A stretch of 10,937 nt of DNA from Balneolia bacterium (lineage in GTDB: Bacteria; Bacteroidota; Rhodothermia; Balneolales; Cyclonatronaceae): positions 1 to 10,937 of the forward strand of contig PXDL01000367.1 of NCBI GenBank assembly GCA_003566395.1, in the 5' to 3' direction. The notes below the pieces were generated by a model. The model saw nothing but the letters and a program-made list of their open reading frames with translations, was not told the DNA's origin and did not search any database. Shown one piece after another: positions 5,739 through 10,937 of the stretch (the stretch's first letter is position 1; the number at the start of each line of letters is the position of its first letter). Made by a program: the position numbers and the translations under genes.

Positions 5739-7310
5739 TTACCAGAACATGATGATGATAACCACAGTCAAAGCAACGATCACGGCTGAATGGATACGGT
5801 AATCCTGATACCACGGCAGATCTTCGGACGGAAGCGCGTCTTTTTTGCTCCATATGATACCATCGGTATGTTCGGCATCCGAAGGCTCACCCATCATGCT
5901 TACAACATAGAAAATGAGAAAGCTGATGGCGGTGAGAATTCCCGCATTGATCGTGAAATGAATGGTGTAGTGGCCGGTAATGGACAGTACAAAGAGAACG
6001 GCTGAAATGCTGTGTCCGCCCACCAGGGTCCAGAAAGCGGCATGGCGGCTTCCGCGCTTCCACAAAATCCCCATAAAGAAAATGGCAACAACCGGCGGCA
6101 CAATGTAGGAAAACGCCTGCTGGATATAGCGGAAAATACCTTCGAAATTGGCGATGTTCGGGGCCCAGACCACGGCCACAACCATCAGAATAAGAGTTGT
6201 CCAGCGCCCGATGGTCGCTACCTGTTTATTGGTGAGGTCGGGTTTGACGGGCTTCACAAAATCCATCGTAATCAGCGTGGAGGCCGAATTAAGCGTGGAG
6301 TCGATACTGGACATAATAGCGGCTATCAGTCCGGCAAGCACGAGGCCGGTTATACCTATAGGCAGCACATTCGCGACCATCGTAGGGAACACCATATCGG
6401 GATCGTCAAGGCCCGGGAAAACGCTGAAGGCCATTACGCCGGGAATCACCATAATGAAAAGCGCGGTTAGTTTCAGCGTGCCGCCGAGCATGGCTCCCCA
6501 ACGGGCGTTTTTGAGATCCCGGGCGCCAAGCACTCGCTGTACGATATACTGATTGGTAGCCCAGTAATAGAAACCCAGCACCGGAACCCCGATAAGCGTA
6601 CCAAGCCAGGGAAGAGCTTCGTCATCCAGCGGACGAATCATGGAAAGGTTATCGGAGGGCACGCCGGCGGTGACGGCCGCCCAGGAGAAATCGAACTCGC
6701 TGAACATCAGATAGGTGAGGACCGTGGAGCCGAACAAGAGAATAACAGCCTGGAGAACATCTGTATAAACCACCGCTTTCAACCCGCCGGCCGCGGTGTA
6801 CAGGCCGGCAAAAATACCAAGGCCCACAATGGTGTACCAAATATCAATCTCCGGAAAGAACACCTGAACGACCAGAGCTCCTGCGTATAATCCGCCGGCG
6901 GTGTCCACGATGATGCTCAGAAAAATGGTAATCACCGAAAAATATTTGCGGGAACGCACATCGAAGCGCTTTTCCAGAAATTCAGGAATCGTGGTAATGC
7001 GCGACTTGATGTAATACGGAATAAAGAAGACCGCCATCACAATTAGAACAAGCGTGGCCATCCACTCGTAGTTGGCAACGGAAATACCGGTTCGGTAGGC
7101 ATCACCGGAAAGTCCGATCAGCGTGGTGCTGGAAATATTGGAGGCAAAAAGAGAAAATCCGATAGCCATCCAGCCGAGGCTGCGGCCTGCCAGGAAAAGA
7201 TCGTCACCGGTTTTAGTTTTCCGGGATACAACCACCCCGATAATTATAATGAGCAGAAAATAGCCGATTATAATCCATTTATCGAGGTTGCTTAACGTAA
7301 TGTCGGTCAT
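5739..7310 (-). CDS. Sodium/solute symporter, SSS family, SGLT-like
   Basis: 523 residues with about 14 hydrophobic segments in the LeuT-type fold; an inner-membrane carrier that uses the sodium gradient for uptake. Marks in order: FLAGRSLGWMAIGFSLFASN, LIGLSGDAYRTGISVANYEW (E82), GLYTAAGGLKAVVYTDVLQ (169-187, the SSS signature), FYYWATNQYIVQRVL (N253), TLK (K280), and AIMSSIDSTLNSASTLITMD with S334-S335. Compared with vSGLT from memory, N253, K280 and E82 match sugar-contacting positions and A331/S334/S335 match the Na2 sodium site, favouring a sugar or related polyol as substrate; this is inferred from recalled motifs. ATG at 7308-7310. The 127-base AT-rich gap to the upstream radical SAM gene probably holds its promoter, though no clean TTG/TAnnTTTG pair was found, so separate transcription is only likely. 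Confidence 0.92.
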   Translation of the reverse strand: MTDITLSNLDKWIIIGYFLLIIIIGVVVSRKTKTGDDLFLAGRSLGWMAIGFSLFASNISSTTLIGLSGDAYRTGISVANYEWMATLVLIVMAVFFIPYYIKSRITTIPEFLEKRFDVRSRKYFSVITIFLSIIVDTAGGLYAGALVVQVFFPEIDIWYTIVGLGIFAGLYTAAGGLKAVVYTDVLQAVILLFGSTVLTYLMFSEFDFSWAAVTAGVPSDNLSMIRPLDDEALPWLGTLIGVPVLGFYYWATNQYIVQRVLGARDLKNARWGAMLGGTLKLTALFIMVIPGVMAFSVFPGLDDPDMVFPTMVANVLPIGITGLVLAGLIAAIMSSIDSTLNSASTLITMDFVKPVKPDLTNKQVATIGRWTTLILMVVAVVWAPNIANFEGIFRYIQQAFSYIVPPVVAIFFMGILWKRGSRHAAFWTLVGGHSISAVLFVLSITGHYTIHFTINAGILTAISFLIFYVVSMMGEPSDAEHTDGIIWSKKDALPSEDLPWYQDYRIHSAVIVALTVVIIIMFW

Positions 7311-7437
7311 TCGTTCAGGCTTGGGTGAAAAGGTGCATGAAGCTAAACATTTTCACATAATTTTGAAAATTTTACACACCAACTTTTTTACCTAATTCAA
7401 TTATTTCCACAGATTTCAGCATAGCCTGCACTTTCAC

Positions 7438-8511
7438 TTAGCTGAATAAGTCGGGACGTCCCTCTCTTCTGAAACATTCGGTATTAAGTGGTGTTCGTTC
7501 TCCCCCAAGGTTATAGCGCCGTGCGGAAACTTTAAAAAGTGTACGAACCTGTTCCGCGAAAGGCCCGCTTCCTTTCATGCGTGTGCCGAAATCATTTTGA
7601 TTCAATTTACCATTACGGATATCGGTAACCCGGCTCAATATTTTATCGCGGCGGTCCGGGTAATGGTGAGAGAGCCAGTCACGGAAAATTTCTTTGACCG
7701 CCCAGGGCAGGCGCAACATCACATAACCGGCGTGGGTGGCTCCGGCTTCGGAAGCAGCCTTTAGCAACTCCGGAATTTCATGATCGTTGAGGCCGGGAAT
7801 CACCGGGGCAGTCATTACGCCTGTTTCAATGCCGGCATCGGTCAGTTTTCGGATGGCATCGAGACGTCGTTCGGGACGGGATGTTCTCGGCTCAAGGGTC
7901 GCGGTAAGGCTCGGGTCCAGCGATGTGAGGGAAATGTTTACCCGTACCAGCCGATGCCGGGCCATTTCTGATAAAATATCGATATCGCGTGTGATGAGAT
8001 GGTTTTTGGTGATGATGCTCACCGGGTTGCGGAATGATGCGAAAACTTCAAGACAGCCGCGCGTAATGCGAAACTTTTTTTCGGCGGGTTGATAGGGATC
8101 GGTGATGCCGCTCATCACTACGGTCTGCGGCTTCCAGCTTGTTTTGGATAAGCTTTTTCTCAGTAGTTCGGGCGCTCGCTCTTTGACAATGATCACGCTC
8201 TCAAAATCGATGCCGGCAGAGTATCCGAGGTATTCATGGCTGGGCCGTGCGTAACAGTACATACAGCCGTGCTCGCAGCCACGGTAGGGATTCAAGGAAA
8301 ACCGAAACGGGATATCCGGACTGTCGTTGGTGCTCAGAATCGAATCGGAATCATCCCGCAAAAACGTGGTTTTAGGCTTTCCCTGCTCGCTTTCGAAGGC
8401 ATCGTCCTGCTCAAATGAAACCGGCTCAAAACGGTTGGGCGGATTGATGCTCGTTCCGCGTCCACGTACGGAGCGGAGACGGTTGCACGGATTAGATTGC
8501 CGGTGACTCAT
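7438..8511 (-). CDS. PA0069-type radical SAM protein (SplB-like, COG1533)
   Basis: 357 residues. The [4Fe-4S] site CxxxCxxC is at C79-C83-C86 in YRGCEHGCMYCYARP, preceded by FSLNPYRG and followed by SGITDPYQPAE, LEVF and ITKNHLITRDIDIL, all typical of the PA0069 family (spore photoproduct lyase-like, COG1533). Later blocks are VNISLTSLD, LEPRTSRPERRLDAI, GVMTAPVIPGLND and GYVMLRLPWAVKEIF, so the barrel is complete. The N-terminal RGRGTSINPPNRF segment is also usual. The family's reaction is unknown; DNA-repair-type chemistry is sometimes suggested by the SplB resemblance but not shown. No RiPP-type C-terminal SPASM cysteines are seen. ATG at 8509-8511; divergent from the metallophosphoesterase gene across 228 bases. 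Confidence 0.9.
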   Translation of the reverse strand: MSHRQSNPCNRLRSVRGRGTSINPPNRFEPVSFEQDDAFESEQGKPKTTFLRDDSDSILSTNDSPDIPFRFSLNPYRGCEHGCMYCYARPSHEYLGYSAGIDFESVIIVKERAPELLRKSLSKTSWKPQTVVMSGITDPYQPAEKKFRITRGCLEVFASFRNPVSIITKNHLITRDIDILSEMARHRLVRVNISLTSLDPSLTATLEPRTSRPERRLDAIRKLTDAGIETGVMTAPVIPGLNDHEIPELLKAASEAGATHAGYVMLRLPWAVKEIFRDWLSHHYPDRRDKILSRVTDIRNGKLNQNDFGTRMKGSGPFAEQVRTLFKVSARRYNLGGERTPLNTECFRREGRPDLFS

Positions 8512-8739
8512 AGAATGGGAGACGGATTTCGTTAAAAAAACACCATTAATATAAACATATATTGCACATATATCTATCCGGAATATTGCTGCCCGGGAAG
8601 TTGTAGCCGGAATTCAGAGATTTCTTGATGCGGTGGTTTTCTGGTTGAACCTCCGCGGAGTGTCTGTTTATTGTGGAAATAGTATTTTATTTAGGTAGAG
8701 TGACTCATCACCTAAAATTATCACCAAACAGATACTATA
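8512..8739. promoter_or_regulatory. Divergent intergenic region with palindromes
   Basis: This AT-rich gap must carry promoters for the minus-strand radical SAM gene and the plus-strand phosphoesterase gene. Visible structure: ATATAT-TGCAC-ATATAT at 8557-8573; TATGTTTA on the minus strand (8552-8559), seven of eight bases of the Bacteroidota -7 element TAnnTTTG, but without a TTG at the right distance; the perfect 10-bp palindrome CTCCGCGGAG at 8651-8660; and TAGGT/ACCTA arms 13 bases apart at 8692-8714. None identifies a particular regulator. Confidence 0.4.
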
Positions 8740-9225
8740 ATGAAAATCGGCATACTTGCAGACACGCACGATCATGTTCATCACATCAAAAAAGCCGTGG
8801 ATTTATTTCGGCTTCAGGGAATTAAAACCGTACTTCATGCCGGTGATTTTTGCAGTCCGTTTACGGTTCCGGAGTTCAAGGGCTTCAGGCTTCATGCGGT
8901 ATTTGGGAACAATGACGGAGACCATTTCCGGTTGCTCTCAAAAATGAAAGAAATCGGGGGAGAGCACCATGCCGAATTTGCATCGCTTACTGTAGAAGGG
9001 CGTAAAATCGGGGTCTATCATGGTACACAACCCGAAATTTCGAAGGCGCTGGTAAAATCCGGCATGTTCGATCTTGTAGTGACCGGCCATACCCACGAAG
9101 CGTTTGTCAGTAAAGAGGGCGAAACACTTTGGGTGAATCCGGGAAGTGCACACGGGTTTGACGCCCGCCCAACGGTCTGCCTCTACGATACCGAAAAGCA
9201 GGAAGCCCGGATAACCGAGTTGTAA
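8740..9225 (+). CDS. YfcE/MJ0936-type metallophosphoesterase
   Basis: 161 residues, the usual size for the compact calcineurin-like phosphodiesterase family. All metal-binding motifs are present: D8-x-H10 in ILADTHDH, GD with D36 in HAGDF, GNND with N58 in VFGNND, H94 in VYHG, and GHTH (116-119) in VVTGHTHE. Family members hydrolyse phosphodiesters such as bis-p-nitrophenyl phosphate with two metal ions, usually Mn2+; the physiological substrate is unknown. It is predicted to be cytoplasmic with no signal peptide. The ATG at 8740 lacks a clear Shine-Dalgarno sequence, and the first strand (MKIGILADTH) starts directly there, supporting this start. It converges with the GIY-YIG nuclease gene, with 15 bases between the stops. 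Confidence 0.93.
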   Translation: MKIGILADTHDHVHHIKKAVDLFRLQGIKTVLHAGDFCSPFTVPEFKGFRLHAVFGNNDGDHFRLLSKMKEIGGEHHAEFASLTVEGRKIGVYHGTQPEISKALVKSGMFDLVVTGHTHEAFVSKEGETLWVNPGSAHGFDARPTVCLYDTEKQEARITEL

Positions 9226-9237
9226 AGGATGAAGGAG

Positions 9238-9263
9238 GCATCAGGGAAGACACTGTCTGATGC
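9238..9263. other. 7-bp hairpin at the convergent junction
   Basis: GCATCAG at 9238-9244 pairs with CTGATGC at 9257-9263 around a 12-base loop, overlapping the last codons of the minus-strand GIY-YIG gene and lying just after the phosphoesterase stop. No T run follows on either strand, so a terminator role is possible but weakly supported. Confidence 0.3.
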
Positions 9264-10128
9264 GCGGCAGTTCGGCCAGGAAATCATCGTATTCATCCTG
9301 ACGCAGCAGGTGGTCCCTGATACCGAAACAGCTTCCGGCCTGATAAAGAAACCGGCATCGTGTGTTATAAAATGAGGCAAGCTCTTCAATATCGTGTTCA
9401 TCCTGGAAACGCCGGAATGCAGAACCGGTAGTCTGCGGACAGAACAGCGATTTACGGATTTCGATGAAGTCAGGGTCCGAGCCCGAAAGATATTTTCGTA
9501 GCAGTGAGATCAAGGTTGGAACCGGTGTGTCGAACGTATGAGTGCAGGTCCGGGGAGTAAGCAGGCGGGTCAAACGGCCGGGAAAACTGACGGAGGGTTT
9601 GTAATCCCGGCTCATCAGCCAGAGCGTTCGGTTGATCGCCCCCAAAGCGCTGCGTACGGGAACATGCCCTTTGTAAGCTCCGAAACAATGCCGGGCGATT
9701 TCCACAGGTGCCGACATACGGAGCTGCAGGGTGATGTGGTCCGGTTCCGGCTGTTGAAGCAGTATGAAATAATACGTTTCCGGCTGTTTGTTGGCCGAAT
9801 TGAATTCGGGGCGAAACCAGCGAATGCGCCTGTTTTCTTCGGTGACGGCCTCCAGCTCATCTGAAAGTACGTCATAGCGGATATATCGTGTGTTCCGGAT
9901 AAGACGAATAATTTTTCGTGATACAGACGTTTTTCGCGCATTCTTGTAACTGAAGAGACGCGAACGAAGGTTGACAGATTTCCCGACATAGAGTACCCGG
10001 TCACCGGCTCCGTGAAACTGATATACGCCCGGCCCGGCCGGAATCGCATCCCAGAATGCATCACCCAGCCGCTTTTTGAGCGGGTTTTCCTCATCAAAAA
10101 GAAAAAGTTGTTCCCGGGGTACCGGCAT
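9241..10128 (-). CDS. GIY-YIG nuclease, Cho/UvrC N-terminal-like
   Basis: 295 residues. The GIY-YIG domain occupies about residues 30-112: PGVYQFHG (GVY 34-36), VLYVGKSVNLRSRL (YVG 47-49, R55, R57), SDELEAVTEENRRI with E91, E93 and E97/E98 (one the likely catalytic Glu) and RPEFN ending in N110. This order matches UvrC N-terminal domains and the stand-alone repair nuclease Cho, which cut 3' of a lesion. After the nuclease domain, FGAYKGHVPVRSALGAINR recalls the UvrC FGPY segment, so homology continues beyond the catalytic domain. The C-terminal ~130 residues contain no motif I recognise, and there is no DnaQ exonuclease domain of the kind fused to GIY-YIG in some Bacteroidota. The N terminus REQLFLFDEE is an unstructured lead. 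Monocistronic, minus strand. Confidence 0.85.
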   Translation of the reverse strand: MPVPREQLFLFDEENPLKKRLGDAFWDAIPAGPGVYQFHGAGDRVLYVGKSVNLRSRLFSYKNARKTSVSRKIIRLIRNTRYIRYDVLSDELEAVTEENRRIRWFRPEFNSANKQPETYYFILLQQPEPDHITLQLRMSAPVEIARHCFGAYKGHVPVRSALGAINRTLWLMSRDYKPSVSFPGRLTRLLTPRTCTHTFDTPVPTLISLLRKYLSGSDPDFIEIRKSLFCPQTTGSAFRRFQDEHDIEELASFYNTRCRFLYQAGSCFGIRDHLLRQDEYDDFLAELPRIRQCLP

Positions 10129-10215
10129 AGGTTCAGAATTGCGTTCAGGGAGTCACAAATGGCATAATATATGGTTTAGAGTGTCAGGGTGATGTCGCAT
10201 TCAAATAAATATTGT

Positions 10216-10252
10216 TGCGGACAAAAGGTAACATGTTTACAGAGGACAGTAT
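10216..10252 (+). repeat. 37-bp direct repeat, copy 1
   Basis: This stretch begins TGCGGACAAAAGGTAACATG and ends AGAGGACAGTAT. It matches 10415-10451 at 35 of 37 positions in the same orientation, the last 32 bases being identical. It forms the left end of the MITE-like element. Confidence 0.85.
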
Positions 10253-10294
10253 ATCAGTTTGTCAGTATATCAGAGGGGCACTATGTCAGAGGTC
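10247..10294 (+). repeat. Three degenerate 16-bp tandem repeats
   Basis: Units start at 10247, 10263 and 10279: CAGTATATCAGTTTGT, CAGTATATCAGAGGGG and CACTATGTCAGAGGTC. The first 11 bases are identical in units one and two and 9 of 11 in unit three. They may be transposase binding sites inside the element end; no replication gene is nearby to suggest an origin. Confidence 0.65.
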
Positions 10295-10414
10295 GGTAAC
10301 CTTGATTGAATTTCAGACATGAACGGGTAGAGGGCCAGGGGAAAAAAGCTAAAAAACTGCTCATGAATTGATTTAAGGAACTAAATCCGGCCGGCGGTTT
10401 TTGGAACCCTTTTG

Positions 10415-10451
10415 TCCGCACAAAAGGTAACATGTTTACAGAGGACAGTAT
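10415..10451 (+). repeat. 37-bp direct repeat, copy 2, overlapping the right end of the element
   Basis: It begins TCCGCACAAAAGGTAACATG, two mismatches from copy 1, and is identical to it from 10420 to 10451, after which similarity stops (CACTTAACAG). Its first six bases are also the last six bases of the right inverted repeat. CCTTTTGT (10408-10415) and ACAAAAGG (10420-10427) therefore form an 8-bp stem with a CCGC loop. Confidence 0.8.
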
Positions 10452-10494
10452 CACTTAACAGTAGTTTATTTCGCTTATTTTATTTGTGCAAAGC

Positions 10495-10546
10495 ATTCAC
10501 AATTCCATTCAATTCACCATTCACCATTCACAATTCACCATTCACA
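10495..10546. repeat. ATTCAC(A/C) heptamer tandem repeat tract
   Basis: Six full heptamers, ATTCACA or ATTCACC, lie at 10495, 10512, 10519, 10526, 10533 and 10540, with two shortened units (ATTCC, ATTCA) between the first and second. Adenine occurs with A/C alternation at the seventh base. The tract sits just after the second element end and has no coding capacity. Related ATTC-rich sequence occurs at 1268-1293. Confidence 0.8.
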
Positions 10547-10693
10547 ATCATACTGCTGGGGTACAAATCACCTTCCCCGTAAAACAATAACTTCGAATTT
10601 CACATTTTGCATTTTGAACCGTTTGTCTCTCATCAAAAAGCTTGCCATATTCAAGCTACGCCGGCCCGGATGCGGCATTTAGTTTTATGAGAA

Positions 10694-10705
10694 TGATAAT
10701 TATCA
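10694..10705. promoter_or_regulatory. Fur-box-like palindrome upstream of alanine racemase
   Basis: TGATAATTATCA is a perfect 12-bp palindrome ending 12 bases before the alanine racemase ATG. The surrounding 19 bases (10689-10707) match the classical Fur box GATAATGATAATCATTATC at 14 positions by eye. Fur or another metal-responsive repressor could bind here; an AT-rich coincidence is also possible. Confidence 0.35.
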
Positions 10706-10717
10706 AATAAAGAGTTC

Positions 10718-10937
10718 ATGTATCACACATCCTATATTGAGCTGGATGAAAAAGCTTATAGCCGTAATCTGAGCTATCTTAAGAACAAGTTTGGTCCGGA
10801 TACTGTGTTTTCATCCGTGATAAAAGGGAATGCGTACGGGCACGGGATCGAGCATATGCTTCCGTTGGGAGAGAAATACGGGATTCGTCACTTTTCGGTT
10901 TTCAGCGCTGATGAAGCCCTTAAGGCATGTAAAGTCC
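10718..10937 (+). CDS. alr: Alanine racemase, 5' part, cut by the window end
   Basis: The ATG at 10718 opens a frame that runs off the window after 73 codons. It begins MYHTSYIELDEKAYSRNL, the usual first helix of the PLP-binding barrel, and has SVIKGNAYGHG at residues 33-43, the family motif with K36 as the PLP-binding lysine and Y40 nearby. The enzyme interconverts L- and D-alanine for peptidoglycan synthesis in the cytoplasm. A glycine replaces the common alanine after the lysine (KGNAYGHG for KANAYGHG), a variant seen in the family. In-frame TAA upstream and the match to the family N terminus support this start. It may be regulated through the Fur-like palindrome just upstream. The C-terminal catalytic tyrosine and beta domain lie outside the window, so related PLP barrel racemases are not strictly excluded. 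Confidence 0.88.
   Translation, partial: MYHTSYIELDEKAYSRNLSYLKNKFGPDTVFSSVIKGNAYGHGIEHMLPLGEKYGIRHFSVFSADEALKACKV

Larger units (their letters stand above)
10216..10420. mobile_element. 205-bp MITE-like element with 13-bp perfect terminal inverted repeats
   Basis: TGCGGACAAAAGG at 10216-10228 is repeated in exact inverse as CCTTTTGTCCGCA at 10408-10420. Between them are 179 bases with no ORF, including three 16-bp tandem repeats near the left end. Repeated motifs inside the terminus are a known trait of IS21-family ends, and the GGTAACATGTTTAC motif recalls IS481-type ends from memory, so this is probably a non-autonomous remnant of such an element. A target site duplication cannot be judged because a second element end overlaps the right edge. 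Confidence 0.5.
10129..10717. other. About 590-base gene-free region with nested repeats
   Basis: No ORF with coding character was found on either strand. It holds the MITE-like element (10216-10420), the second element end (10415-10451), three 16-bp repeats (10247-10294), a CCGGCCGG palindrome (10387-10394), the ATTCAC(A/C) tract (10495-10546) and the Fur-like palindrome (10694-10705). The CATTTTGCATTTTG stretch near 10602 has the same low-complexity style. Promoters for the nuclease gene (minus) and alanine racemase (plus) must lie here, but no clean consensus was found. Confidence 0.8.

Noticed and set aside
6012..6552. Plus-strand ORFs of 152 and 134 residues opposite the SSS gene
   Set aside because: They are antisense shadows of conserved symporter motifs with His/Arg-rich nonsense sequence.
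7438..8511. Radical SAM protein as a maturase for the 46-residue peptide
   Set aside because: It belongs to the PA0069/SplB-like group, lies over 6 kb away on the other strand, and lacks the SPASM or peptide-recognition features of RiPP maturases.
9538..10097. ORFs on both strands overlapping the GIY-YIG gene
   Set aside because: They lie in other frames of a gene with clear GIY-YIG motifs and have no domain of their own.
10247..10294. The 16-bp repeats as replication-origin iterons
   Set aside because: No replication initiator gene or DnaA boxes are seen, and they sit inside a transposon-like end.
10216..10451. The 37-bp direct repeats as a CRISPR array
   Set aside because: Only two copies exist, spaced by 162 bases, with inverted copies at the ends and no cas gene.

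Overview
The window most likely comes from a member of the Balneolota/Rhodothermota or a nearby Bacteroidota-like lineage. The first gene ends in a type IX secretion (T9SS) C-terminal sorting domain with the QNYPNPFNPTT signature, most start codons lack a clear Shine-Dalgarno sequence, and base composition is roughly balanced. This assignment is inferred from protein style and was not tested by a search. No rRNA, tRNA or CRISPR array was seen.

Layout. (1) 2-1254: the 3' end of a T9SS-exported protein, then a 46-residue acidic peptide gene, closed by a strong intrinsic terminator. (2) 1255-4785: a leader with short repeats and a second terminator-like hairpin, then three plus-strand genes. These are a NupG-type nucleoside/H+ symporter (MFS), a TauE/SafE-type permease whose frame continues directly from the MFS stop codon, and an exported Tat-type sugar isomerase/epimerase-like TIM-barrel protein. 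(3) 4859-5640: an AT-rich island holding a zeta-toxin-like P-loop kinase gene broken twice (one frameshift and one in-frame stop), followed by an intact 65-residue ORF that is a candidate antitoxin. (4) 5739-8511, minus strand: an SGLT-type sodium/solute symporter and a PA0069-type radical SAM protein. (5) 8740-10128: a YfcE-type metallophosphoesterase (plus strand) convergent with a Cho/UvrC-like GIY-YIG nuclease (minus strand). (6) 10129-10717: about 590 bases without a gene, containing a 205-bp MITE-like element with 13-bp perfect terminal inverted repeats and internal 16-bp repeats, a second overlapping element end, and a 7-bp tandem repeat tract. (7) 10718 to the end: the start of alanine racemase, preceded by a Fur-box-like palindrome.

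How the genes may work together. The NupG-like permease, the exported TIM-barrel protein and the sugar-type SSS symporter are the kinds of genes Bacteroidota-like heterotrophs use to process and import carbohydrates or nucleosides, but the AT-rich island separates the last from the others and no dedicated catabolic enzyme cluster is visible here. The remaining genes look like independent housekeeping or repair units. The most noteworthy signals are the freshly decaying kinase with its intact small partner, the 46-residue peptide behind the T9SS protein, and the nested transposon-end structure upstream of alanine racemase.
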